64,000 bases of DNA from JAFDZW01 sp964404255 (GTDB lineage: Bacteria; Bacteroidota; Ignavibacteria; Palsa-1295): assembly GCA_964404255.1 (NCBI GenBank), contig CAYOJJ010000015.1:1-64000 (forward strand), given 5' to 3'. Positions 18,056-26,367 of the stretch are shown in pieces; the stretch's first letter is position 1, and the number at the start of each line of letters is the position of its first letter. The notes beneath the pieces were generated by a model, which was not told the DNA's origin, made no database searches, and saw only the letters and a program-made list of their open reading frames with translations. Position numbers and translations under genes: made by a program.

Positions 18056-18580
18056 ATGACAACCTGGACTATCGACCCTGTACATTCTGAGGTAAAATTT
18101 AAAGTAAAACACCTCGTTGTATCGACCGTAACTGGTCATTTTAATAAGTTTAACGCTACTATTACTACCCCAACCGATTCCTTCGCCGATGCTTCGGTAA
18201 GCTTCGAGGCCGATGTAAATAGTATCGATACTAAGAATGAGCAGCGCGACGGGCATCTTAAAAGCCCGGATTTCTTCGATGCCGAGCATAACCCTACTTT
18301 AAGCTTTGTCTCGAAGAAAGTCCAGCCGCACGATGAGAATGAGTACACGATCATTGGCGATCTTACCATTCGCGGTATTACTCATGAAGTAAAACTCAAC
18401 GCAATCTATAATGGAACGGTAGCGGGTCTTGGCGGCAAAACAGTCGCTGGCTTTGAGATCAAAGGAAAACTTAATCGCCAGGACTATGGCCTTAGCTGGA
18501 GTGCTCTTACCGAAGCAGGTGGGATCGTAGTCTCGGATGAAGTAAAACTTGAGATCGATGCAGAGATGGTCAAAAATTAA
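18056..18580 (+). CDS. YceI family lipocalin-like protein
   Basis: 174 residues covering the whole YceI fold. It begins W-T-I-D-P-V-H-S-E-V-x-F-K-V-K-H-L and includes SPDFFDAE and the strand LTIRGITHEVKL, all family signatures. YceI proteins bind isoprenoid-type ligands in a beta barrel; many are periplasmic, but this one lacks a signal peptide, so it should be cytoplasmic. A GAAAGGA site at 18042-18048 supports the ATG. It is separated from the convergent Nramp gene by about 150 bases. Confidence 0.94.
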   Translation: MTTWTIDPVHSEVKFKVKHLVVSTVTGHFNKFNATITTPTDSFADASVSFEADVNSIDTKNEQRDGHLKSPDFFDAEHNPTLSFVSKKVQPHDENEYTIIGDLTIRGITHEVKLNAIYNGTVAGLGGKTVAGFEIKGKLNRQDYGLSWSALTEAGGIVVSDEVKLEIDAEMVKN

Positions 18581-18734
18581 GTGGCCCTCTATCAGCATCC
18601 GAGAGCATTATGGCAACCCTCCGCGCTATAATGTATGAATAGAAGAAGAGATGATGGATAAAGGATGATGATAGAACAACAAGGAAGAAGACGATGAACG
18701 GCGGCAGCAGTGTTTAATACTGCTGCCGTTTGTT

Positions 18735-20015
18735 TTAAAGCGTCGCAAATAAACCCACCGCTGCCGCAAGCATAATAGCCGTTGTTATCCATCCCAGCAT
18801 TGTAGTGCTTCTTGCCAACGTAAATTCTTTCATAACTTTTTTATTAGTACCCATAAGCATCATCATCACTAATACCGGAACGGCGACGATTCCATTGATA
18901 ATAGCTGCGAAGTACAAGGCTTTTATTGGATTTACTCCAATAAAAATTAAAAATATTCCTGCCAATGTAATAAGGGCAATAATCGAATAAAAACCCTTTG
19001 CCTCATGAGGTTTCTTTTCCAAGCCTATGGTAATTTTTTTTAATTCACCTACTGCATAAGCACCCGAACCCGCAAGCACCGGCAGGGCAAGCATACCGGT
19101 ACCAATAATACCAAGTGCAAAAAGGGCAAATGCAAAATCTCCGGCAATGGGTCTTAATGCTTGTGCCGCCTGAGAGGCCGATTCAACGGTGGTAATACCA
19201 TGGACATGAAGGGTTGCTCCGGCAGCTATTATTATAAACATTCCTACTAGGTTCGATAATGTTACTCCTATAAGTGTATCGATCCTAATTCTGCTAAAGG
19301 CACTCCTTGCCTGCTCAGGGGCTTCTTCCAATGGCTTTTGATTCGGATCATCCTCTTCATCCTCTACTTCTTCGGAAGCCTGCCAAAAGAAAAGGTAGGG
19401 ACTAATAGTTGTCCCTAAAAGAGCAATAACAATTGAAAAGAATGAAGCATCAAGTTGTAACGAAGGGACAACCAAGTTCAGCAATACACTGTCCCAGGGC
19501 ACCTGAACGAAAAAAACAACGGCTACATAAGAAAACAATACTAAGGTCAGCCATTTCAAAATAACAACATACTTATGATATGGAATGAAGACCTGAAGAA
19601 TGATACTTATTATACCCAAAATAATAGCATATATTATAGAAGATCCTCCTACAATAAGCGTTACCGATTCACCCATAGCAGCAATATCAGCCCCGATATT
19701 AATGATATTTGCCGCGAGCATTAAAGCAACGATCAACCAGGAAAGCCATGGCGCATAAGCTTTCTTCATATTCGCAGCGAGACCCCTGCCCGTTACCCTT
19801 CCTATGTGCGCGCTGACCAATTGAACCGTTGACATCATCGGCGTAGCCAGCAGCATTACCCAAAGGGTTGAATAACCGGTTTGCGCTCCGGCCTGCGAAT
19901 AGGTCGCAATGCCGCTCGGATCATCATCGGATGCGCCGGTAATGACACCGGGACCAAGTTGCTTGAACCAACGCGGGACAATAGAAGCTATAAGCCGGGC
20001 TCGTGATCTGGGCAT
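18735..20015 (-). CDS. Divergent Nramp-family metal transporter
   Basis: 426 residues with about 11 hydrophobic segments. The first helix has G-P-G-V-I-T-G-x-x-D-D-D-P-S-G-I, the Nramp DPGN region changed to DPSG. The sixth helix has T-T-I-S-P-Y in place of the metal-binding A-x-x-M-P-H, so the conserved Met is missing. This places it in a branch apart from classic MntH; substrate may be Mn, Mg or another ion. A charged loop (EEVEDEEDD) follows helix 6. The start was set at the ATG 20015 because the frame's earlier TTG (20063) overlaps a TATCTTTG promoter box. Confidence 0.88.
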   Translation of the reverse strand: MPRSRARLIASIVPRWFKQLGPGVITGASDDDPSGIATYSQAGAQTGYSTLWVMLLATPMMSTVQLVSAHIGRVTGRGLAANMKKAYAPWLSWLIVALMLAANIINIGADIAAMGESVTLIVGGSSIIYAIILGIISIILQVFIPYHKYVVILKWLTLVLFSYVAVVFFVQVPWDSVLLNLVVPSLQLDASFFSIVIALLGTTISPYLFFWQASEEVEDEEDDPNQKPLEEAPEQARSAFSRIRIDTLIGVTLSNLVGMFIIIAAGATLHVHGITTVESASQAAQALRPIAGDFAFALFALGIIGTGMLALPVLAGSGAYAVGELKKITIGLEKKPHEAKGFYSIIALITLAGIFLIFIGVNPIKALYFAAIINGIVAVPVLVMMMLMGTNKKVMKEFTLARSTTMLGWITTAIMLAAAVGLFATL

Positions 20016-20060
20016 AAAGGAATACGGTAAAAAAGATTTACATGATATACACAAAAATGG

Positions 20061-20068
20061 CAAAGATA
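20061..20068 (-). promoter_or_regulatory. Candidate -7 box TATCTTTG for the Nramp gene
   Basis: The minus strand reads cTTATCTTTGcc, matching TAnnTTTG, 46 bases before the ATG at 20015. The ten bases cttatctttg also occur before the lipoprotein gene at 38396. Confidence 0.45.
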
Positions 20069-20313
20069 AGTTTTCAAACTCTAAAGTGTGCGAATTCGGT
20101 GCTTCAGTTATATTATTAAATCGTGATGAGGATTTCGCCTATTCGTTTGTAATTGATTTCAGTCATGATTTATAGGATTTAGTCTAGAAGTATTTTCCTC
20201 ATGGCAAGAACCACCCAAAATACAATTATTTCGGCATTGCTAATTATTGAACCCCACGGCCGATAAAACTACCTCTATCAACTTTGGCTTTTTACTTAAC
20301 TTTTAGAGAATAG

Positions 20314-21312
20314 TTATAGTCTTCGGATGTGAATAGAAATATATGAAGAAGGAGTAAAACGATTAGAAAGTGTTTTACTATAGGTATTACCGCCACTGGC
20401 CGAGCCACCATAGCTATTCCATTGTTCGTTATGTATATATGTTGCCGTAGGTAATAACTGAGCATCGATCATAACATCTAACGAACCATCGGAATTACTG
20501 GTATAGGGAGCCGCTGGAATATTAAAATATATTCCCTCACCGCTGGAAGATCCATCTGACCCACCCTGCCACGGAGAGGAGGAGCCCGAACTCTTTTCGT
20601 TTCGGAAGGTGATATCTCGAAGCAGGTGAGCCGACGAATCTATCATAAATGCCAGGAGTGTTTCATCCTTGGTCCAATTACTGTAGCCGGGCTGCTGTGA
20701 TTCGTAGGTACCATACATATTGCCGCATACATTATATCCCTTCTTAAAATAAGATGTATTTAATCCACTGTGAGGGATGCCGGTATCGGCGGATGTATCG
20801 ATAAAAGTAATATTATTAGAGCTATTATATACGGTCGAATCGTGATACTTATAAGTATATTGACTGGCGAAATAGGTATAAGACGCATTCTCACGATAAC
20901 ATCCTATGTTATTCAATACAACCGAACACCGAGCCGTATCCTGGTATCTTACGATCAGTTGATATTTTATAGTACTGGTATAGATGGTAGTATCGGTATT
21001 ATGTACAAAGCGAATATGAAAATATTCTGCCTGATTTTCCTGGAGCTGCGGTAGCACAACTTTAAGAGTGGAGGAATCCTTCCGTGCATATTTGATTGGA
21101 GTAGTACCCCAAAAAACTGATAACACACCCAGCGAATCGGAGGCATGGAAGGGTTGAATTATAATAGTAACGGTATCTGCGGCGCTTCCAGATAACGGGG
21201 AGAAAGAGATAATACTTCCATTAGGAAACGGTTCTACAGAAACCAGATCCGGATTTCGACATCCGGATAAGACAATTAAAATAACCAGAAAGAGCGCATA
21301 CCATGTTTTCAT
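20314..21312 (-). CDS. Lipoprotein with IPT/TIG-like N-terminal domain
   Basis: 332 residues from the ATG at 21312; the lipobox LSGC puts the lipid Cys near residue 18. The frame extends further upstream, but that extension carries no signal. Residues about 33-115 have the IPT/TIG Ig-like phrase ISFSPLSGSAADTVTI followed by VFWGTTPIKY and LKVVLPQ. The rest is a Ser/Tyr/Thr-rich beta region with no known motif, ending RFTPSSYISIHIRRL. Probably attached to the outer membrane. It ends the minus-strand block downstream of the hydrolase gene and may be cotranscribed with it (about 57-base gap). Confidence 0.78.
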   Translation of the reverse strand: MKTWYALFLVILIVLSGCRNPDLVSVEPFPNGSIISFSPLSGSAADTVTIIIQPFHASDSLGVLSVFWGTTPIKYARKDSSTLKVVLPQLQENQAEYFHIRFVHNTDTTIYTSTIKYQLIVRYQDTARCSVVLNNIGCYRENASYTYFASQYTYKYHDSTVYNSSNNITFIDTSADTGIPHSGLNTSYFKKGYNVCGNMYGTYESQQPGYSNWTKDETLLAFMIDSSAHLLRDITFRNEKSSGSSSPWQGGSDGSSSGEGIYFNIPAAPYTSNSDGSLDVMIDAQLLPTATYIHNEQWNSYGGSASGGNTYSKTLSNRFTPSSYISIHIRRL

Positions 21313-21369
21313 AGCGAATTGGTCCATGTAAAACCAAAACCCATAATAAGACAAAAAGTTGTGCCAAAA

Positions 21370-22983
21370 TCAGAATCGAGCGTGATCAAGCAATTCCAGA
21401 ATTGCTGTATGATAAAAGAACGATGTATTAAAAATTGGGAATTGAAGATTTTGTAGTAAAACAACGATTGTTTTAGAATTGGGATAATAGTACAGCATAG
21501 AAGCAAACCCCGGACTAAACCCACTATGCCCTTCTCGTTTGATACCGCTGCTATCGAAGAGGGTCATAGCATATCCATAATTGGTAGAGCCGAAGATCGG
21601 ATGCTCACGCACAGCATATTTAGTCATCATTAGTTTATAGGTCTCCGATTTAAGAAGTTTCTCTGAATGCAATAATGAGGTCCAAGTAATGAGATCATAG
21701 ACGGAAGAAGCAAATCCTCCTGCTGCAAGATAATTCTCTTCGCTTTTTGATAGAGGAATCGATCGGCGGTTGCCGGTACTATCGATCTCGAAACCATTAA
21801 TAAGATTAGCAGCCGGATAGGGAGAGTGTGGATCCGTAGTACTCTTCATGTCGCATTCATCGAACAATGCTCTGGATAGCTCTGTAAACGAGCGGTTATG
21901 GATATGTTCAAGTATTTGAGAAAGCAGATGGTAACCTATATTTGAGTACTCAAATTTTGAACCTGGGCTAAATGCCAGTGGTGAATCTATAGCCACTATG
22001 CCATGCGTATGGCTCAGTAATTGATGAACAGTAACACTATCTGCCCATGGCATCCGTAGTTCAGGAAGATATTTATGAATTGGGTCGTTAAGATGTATCA
22101 ATCCCCGTTCCATATCACGCAAAACCTGAACCGCCGTCAACTGCTTACTGATAGAACCTATAATAAATTGATCGCTTAATGTTAGAGGTCGTTTACCGGT
22201 GCTATCTGCCTGGCCCAGTACTTTCGCAATCACCGTACGGTCATCGTGTCGAACAAGCAGTATTCCATTAAATGGAATAGAAGGATTTGCTGTAATGAGC
22301 GAGTCGATCTGGGCAGCAACCAGTTCTTCTTTGCTTGCAGGGGTACTAACTGTTGCATATTCCTTATTCGCCCATCTCATAGCAGGCTCCATCCAAAGTG
22401 GAAAGGCTTTATAGACATACCCATGCTTCATTCCTGTATGAAGCTCGATCTCCCGATAATGAGGAATCGGAAGTGTAGAATGGGCTTTAAGCTCATTACA
22501 GCTTCTGCCGATACTATCGCTCTCTTCATAGATAGAAAGGATGTTACCGCAAAGCTGGAGACTGGGTTCGTCGGTAATATCGCTTGGAAGATTGCAACCG
22601 ATAAGTACAAAATTCAAATCCTTGTTTCGCACTATATTCGAAACTTCCTTCGCAATATAACCTCCTTTTGAAGTACCAATTACCGTTATTTGGGAAGGCG
22701 ATATTCCAAATTGTAATAAACTATCGATCTGATGTGCTACCCGCTTTGCATAGAACATCCCATCCGCATTTTTGGGGCGGACATCGCTTAAAACAATAAA
22801 TCCTTTTTCTTTAAATGCAGCAATAACCTGAGGATATTCCTGAGCTCCATATTCAGGATGGATTCCTGTCGGCCCTGCAAGCTCCACAAATTTATTATGA
22901 AGAAAAAAGATGTATCGAGGCTCTGGCTTCGATGCACAGGAAGAGATAATAATAGCGGTAAATAGCAGAAAGAGATATTTCAT
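21370..22983 (-). CDS. Lipoprotein fusing an alpha/beta hydrolase to a class C beta-lactamase-like domain
   Basis: 537 residues, lipobox ISSC with Cys16. Residues 22-205 form an alpha/beta-hydrolase-like domain with the elbow GTSKGG (103-108, Ser105). Residues 222-537 form a serine beta-lactamase/penicillin-binding domain of class C type: SISK (277-280), YSN (346-348), and HSG near 494 in place of KTG. Such domains act as D-aminopeptidases, esterases or beta-lactamases. Both active sites look intact. The ATG overlaps the deacetylase stop by 4 bases (ATGA), so translation is probably coupled. Substrate unknown; a cell-envelope ester or peptide is likely. Confidence 0.88.
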   Translation of the reverse strand: MKYLFLLFTAIIISSCASKPEPRYIFFLHNKFVELAGPTGIHPEYGAQEYPQVIAAFKEKGFIVLSDVRPKNADGMFYAKRVAHQIDSLLQFGISPSQITVIGTSKGGYIAKEVSNIVRNKDLNFVLIGCNLPSDITDEPSLQLCGNILSIYEESDSIGRSCNELKAHSTLPIPHYREIELHTGMKHGYVYKAFPLWMEPAMRWANKEYATVSTPASKEELVAAQIDSLITANPSIPFNGILLVRHDDRTVIAKVLGQADSTGKRPLTLSDQFIIGSISKQLTAVQVLRDMERGLIHLNDPIHKYLPELRMPWADSVTVHQLLSHTHGIVAIDSPLAFSPGSKFEYSNIGYHLLSQILEHIHNRSFTELSRALFDECDMKSTTDPHSPYPAANLINGFEIDSTGNRRSIPLSKSEENYLAAGGFASSVYDLITWTSLLHSEKLLKSETYKLMMTKYAVREHPIFGSTNYGYAMTLFDSSGIKREGHSGFSPGFASMLYYYPNSKTIVVLLQNLQFPIFNTSFFYHTAILELLDHARF

Positions 22984-23936
22984 TTTGCTTCTTTCTTCAA
23001 TGCTGAATATGCTTCCATGATATCAGGCTCGGGATCGATACTTTTCTTTAAATATTCTTTTCGTTTAGAATCATCTGCTATCCATCGATAGACCCACGAA
23101 AAGCCATAGCGCCTAAAATAATGATTGGTACTTTGATAAATCGGGTCACGCAAGGCATCCTCAAATGATATAAAACTATATCCTCGCTTTCCCAGGCGAT
23201 GTACTAGTTTATCGTAACAATTCGCATTTAAAGGCACATCATGAAAAAGAAAGATATGATCTATGGCCCTGCCATACAAAGTTTGGCAGAGCTGTTCCAT
23301 CTCATCGAAGCAGCGCTCGGTAAAATTGAGATATTTTTCTACGATCGAATCGGCCGCCTTTTGATGGCCCAGTGATAATTCATGTTCGTAAAGGTCGTTA
23401 TAAATATAATCAACACTTTCAATGGTAAAAGGAGCTACGGAATAACCATGAGAAGTCAGATAATGAGCTTTATCGACCTGGTCGATACTATCTTTCCCCA
23501 ATGCATTATATGGAAAGCGAAAATATTTCAATGGCTTCGTACCAGCCAGCGGGCGTATTAATTGATCAGTCGAATAGACTTCTTCAACAAAAGTATCGTG
23601 ATCGGTCTTAGAATGATCGAGGTGATGATAGCTATGATTGCCAAGCGTTATTAATGGCTCATCGATCCATGATTGCAAAATAGCAAGCCGTTCCGAGGTA
23701 TGATCACGCGCAATACATCCCCTGCCGGTAATAAATGCTGTGACGGGTGTTTTTAAGGCTCGTATTTTTTCGAGCATTGTCGCATTCGTCCGCACATTGG
23801 TTTCAAAAGAGACGGATTCACTACCTTCGAAGGGTACATCATCTATTGTCATAGCAACCCGCCGGCTTTGGGCGAGACCGAAGGAATTCAAAACAAATAA
23901 GAGCAGCGCTGCTGCTAAGAGTATAGAGCGATTCAC
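22980..23936 (-). CDS. Secreted polysaccharide deacetylase (NodB homology)
   Basis: 318 residues starting at a GTG; signal peptide ends GLAQS. The NodB motifs are present: TIDD (30-33) with the catalytic and metal Asp pair, and H-S-x-x-H (101-105) as metal ligands, then RFPYN near 145. These are metal-dependent deacetylases of chitin-, peptidoglycan- or xylan-like glycans (carbohydrate esterase family 4). The insert of about 60 residues after 200 and the tail FRRYGFSWVYRWI are seen in a subgroup I cannot name. It sits between the AraC regulator (12-base gap) and the hydrolase fusion (4-base overlap). Confidence 0.9.
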   Translation of the reverse strand: MNRSILLAAALLLFVLNSFGLAQSRRVAMTIDDVPFEGSESVSFETNVRTNATMLEKIRALKTPVTAFITGRGCIARDHTSERLAILQSWIDEPLITLGNHSYHHLDHSKTDHDTFVEEVYSTDQLIRPLAGTKPLKYFRFPYNALGKDSIDQVDKAHYLTSHGYSVAPFTIESVDYIYNDLYEHELSLGHQKAADSIVEKYLNFTERCFDEMEQLCQTLYGRAIDHIFLFHDVPLNANCYDKLVHRLGKRGYSFISFEDALRDPIYQSTNHYFRRYGFSWVYRWIADDSKRKEYLKKSIDPEPDIMEAYSALKKEAK

Positions 23937-23948
23937 AATAATAGTAGT

Positions 23949-24785
23949 TTAGGACGCAAAACTACTAAATTGTAATCGGGAATAATTGTAAAAATCGCTG
24001 GTCAACTGAGGATTTTTATAATATTGGGACGGGGTCAGACCAGTAAGGCTTCGAAAATCATGGATAAAATGGGACTGATCGAAGTACTGCAAATCATAAG
24101 CAAGATTCGTGAGCCGCTCTTCAGAATCGATAGTACGTTCGAGAGCCTTTTTAATGCGAGCAATTCTAATCGTTTCTTTTGGGGTAAAGCCTACCTTATC
24201 ACGAAACAGCTCTCGCAGCCTCGCCGATGAGAGATTCAGTGCATCGCTCAGAGAGGCAACAGAGTTAATGTCGGAATCTACAATTAAATGATGGGCATGG
24301 TTAAGCCTTGCATCCTTCTTTTTGGAATCGAGATGTCGAGCAAGAAATTGCTCGATGGCCTGCAATAGCTGTAAATCGGAAGGGGCTACACAAAGAGCAT
24401 CGAATAACTCCTCTACTGCATATTTATTAACCAATAGGCTAAGATCGGTAATAACCTGATCGGATAACCCCGACATACTATCCTTAAGAAACTGCTGAAA
24501 AACATGGGGATAAAATCCAATCGTGATCTCGCGAAACCGGGGGGACATTAAAAGAAACTGGGGCTTTTTAATGAGCCCAAACACCGAAACCGGCGCCTGC
24601 TTTTCCCATGTACCTGCTTTTAATATAGAAAAATGTCCCTGAATACTGATGGAAATACAGATCGTCCCCTTGGGTAAACAGCAATACCCGCAATCGGAAT
24701 TAGCCGGATTGGAGAGATCATATAAATATCCGATATATTTAGCTGTAAGAGGCAGCTTATGATGATCGATAGTACGATAGTTCAC
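23949..24785 (-). CDS. AraC-family transcriptional regulator
   Basis: 278 residues, GTG start. Residues 1-165 are a ligand or dimerisation region unlike the classic AraC arm. Residues about 175-265 are the two helix-turn-helix motifs: SLSDALNLSSARLRELFRD, then LAYDLQYFDQSHFIHDF with the family phrase S-H-F and G-L-T-P-S-Q-Y. It is the first gene of a three-gene unit with the deacetylase and the hydrolase fusion, so it probably controls them in response to a substrate product. Confidence 0.92.
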   Translation of the reverse strand: MNYRTIDHHKLPLTAKYIGYLYDLSNPANSDCGYCCLPKGTICISISIQGHFSILKAGTWEKQAPVSVFGLIKKPQFLLMSPRFREITIGFYPHVFQQFLKDSMSGLSDQVITDLSLLVNKYAVEELFDALCVAPSDLQLLQAIEQFLARHLDSKKKDARLNHAHHLIVDSDINSVASLSDALNLSSARLRELFRDKVGFTPKETIRIARIKKALERTIDSEERLTNLAYDLQYFDQSHFIHDFRSLTGLTPSQYYKNPQLTSDFYNYSRLQFSSFAS

Positions 24786-24812
24786 CGCAGTAGTAAATGT
24801 GATCGAGAGTTT

Positions 24813-25130
24813 TTACCATTCATAGGATTCAATAACTGAAACTACCCGCACAGCATATTCACTATACCATCCGGCCTTACCAAGTGCCTGTGCCTGCTGA
24901 TGCAACGTCTGTTCTTTCCAACGCTTGATATCTTCGATCGAGCGCCAATAGCAGACCGTAATTCCCTCTCCTGTTTCATTGCGCGAACTTTCCATAGCCA
25001 AAAAACCGGGCTGATTACGTACAAGAGCATCTATCTCTTCGGCCATTTCTGAATAGCCTTCAGCTTTGCCCTTTACCGAGGCAAAAATTACTGCATAACA
25101 TGGCAACGATAGTCCTTTGGAAATAAACAT
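24813..25130 (-). CDS. Antibiotic biosynthesis monooxygenase (ABM) domain protein
   Basis: 105 residues spanning one ferredoxin-like ABM domain: YAVIFASVKG, GFLAMESSRNETGEGITVCYW, then W-K and a helix with HQQAQ. Such small proteins are oxygenases of quinones or haem, or have no known enzyme role. No signal peptide. It lies 27 bases upstream of the AraC gene on the same strand and may be part of that transcript. Confidence 0.85.
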   Translation of the reverse strand: MFISKGLSLPCYAVIFASVKGKAEGYSEMAEEIDALVRNQPGFLAMESSRNETGEGITVCYWRSIEDIKRWKEQTLHQQAQALGKAGWYSEYAVRVVSVIESYEW

Positions 25131-25204
25131 TACTTAAATAGCGTTATCAAATGTGTAAACATAACATTCTGATGACCGAGAGAATTGTAAAAATCGAAAC
25201 TATC

Positions 25205-25642
25205 TTAACTTTCAATCAATTTCGGTAGTAATGCCAAGGTTGATCGCCAGTAAAAATTCCAGTGCCCAAATATTTCTTCATTGATAAGGTTACGCTGCCG
25301 GACGCTCAGTTTCGTCTGTTGCTCATTCTGAGACTCTAGTATTATTTCGATCACTGTATAATAGGCTTCTTCATCCGGTAAGCGAGAGATAGCACTCCAA
25401 TAAGAATAAGTAATCCTCGATTGCGGTTCGAACTGCCGGACAGACCCCTTATCATGAAAAGTAATCCCATGAAATACACCATCAAAACATATCGGGCAAC
25501 CCACCTCCCATGTCGTCGTTATGGTAATCTCTCCATCGGAAAGCCATTGGGCTAATCGGTTGGTATCTGTAAGCATATCCCACAATTGCGAAGGAGATAT
25601 TTTAACAATTACAGCGTGCTCGATCGTTTTTGAAAAGGACAT
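25205..25642 (-). CDS. SRPBCC (AHSA1/START-like) domain protein
   Basis: 145 residues with the helix-grip fold pattern of the AHSA1-like family: HAVIVKISPSQLWDMLTD at the start, W-L-S-D-G, then G-x-V-x-x-F-E-P-x-S-R-I-T-Y-S-Y-W in the middle and a C-terminal helix with WNFYW. These bind hydrophobic ligands or assist in stress responses. The GNAT gene lies 8 bases upstream, so the two are likely cotranscribed. Confidence 0.88.
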   Translation of the reverse strand: MSFSKTIEHAVIVKISPSQLWDMLTDTNRLAQWLSDGEITITTTWEVGCPICFDGVFHGITFHDKGSVRQFEPQSRITYSYWSAISRLPDEEAYYTVIEIILESQNEQQTKLSVRQRNLINEEIFGHWNFYWRSTLALLPKLIES

Positions 25643-25650
25643 AAGTGCTT

Positions 25651-26217
25651 CTAAATAATACGAGCTTTTCCAGTCCCTCTATACTGTAACCATTCCTCTT
25701 TTGTGATTTCAAGCCAGGCAACAGCATATCCATCATCATCGAGTATCTCGATGTGCTTCAAGCCTGCTTTTTCAAGTACTCGCCGTGAAGCGAGATTATT
25801 CATATCGGCCGTTGCGCAGACTTTAGGAAGCTGCATTTTCATAAAGGCATATTCAAGCGCTGCTTGCGCTGTTTCTGTTGCATATCCTTTGCCCCAATAT
25901 TGCGGTTGAAAGCGATACCCCACATCGTAATAGTCCGCTCTGGTATGGTAAAAAGGTTTATCTACATACTTAAGGCCGCTCCAACCGATCATCTTCCCGC
26001 TGGATCGTTCAACCACGGCCCAACGGCCGATACCGAAATCCAGATATTGCTTCTGCACCCGCGCAATAGTCTCTATTGCCTGATCGATGTGGGTAAGAAT
26101 CGGATCGCCAAGATACCGGTGAACTTCCGGGTTGCTATCCATAATAAATAAGGCTTCCGCATCTTCCGGCTGAAGCTCGCGCAATATCAATCGTGGAGTT
26201 TCAATATGAATATTCAT
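25651..26217 (-). CDS. GNAT acetyltransferase, RimJ/RimL-like
   Basis: 188 residues. It starts IETPRLILRELQPEDA, the usual RimJ/RimL opening. The acetyl-CoA site is in R-F-Q-P-Q-Y-W-G-K-G-Y-A-T-E (about 103-116), and N-L-A-S-R-R-V-L-E-K-A-G follows, both typical. It transfers acetyl from acetyl-CoA to a protein N-terminus or small amine; substrate unknown. It is first in a pair with the SRPBCC gene. Confidence 0.92.
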   Translation of the reverse strand: MNIHIETPRLILRELQPEDAEALFIMDSNPEVHRYLGDPILTHIDQAIETIARVQKQYLDFGIGRWAVVERSSGKMIGWSGLKYVDKPFYHTRADYYDVGYRFQPQYWGKGYATETAQAALEYAFMKMQLPKVCATADMNNLASRRVLEKAGLKHIEILDDDGYAVAWLEITKEEWLQYRGTGKARII

Positions 26218-26319
26218 TTCTTTGTGTATCTTCAGTAACGCTATTAATAATTTCCATTGGCCAATATTAGTGGCTGTTAAAACGACCGATACTATCTTTT
26301 ATCTACAGTAAAAGCAATA

Positions 26320-26347
26320 AAAAAGTCCGCTATAAAGCGGACTTTTT
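26320..26347 (-). terminator. Terminator of the adenosylhomocysteinase gene
   Basis: Stem aaaaagtccgct (26320-26331) pairs with agcggacttttt (26336-26347) around a 4-base loop, with A-runs giving a U-run on the minus strand 20 bases past the stop. Confidence 0.9.
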
Positions 26348-26367
26348 ACTATCTTCTATCCCGCTAC

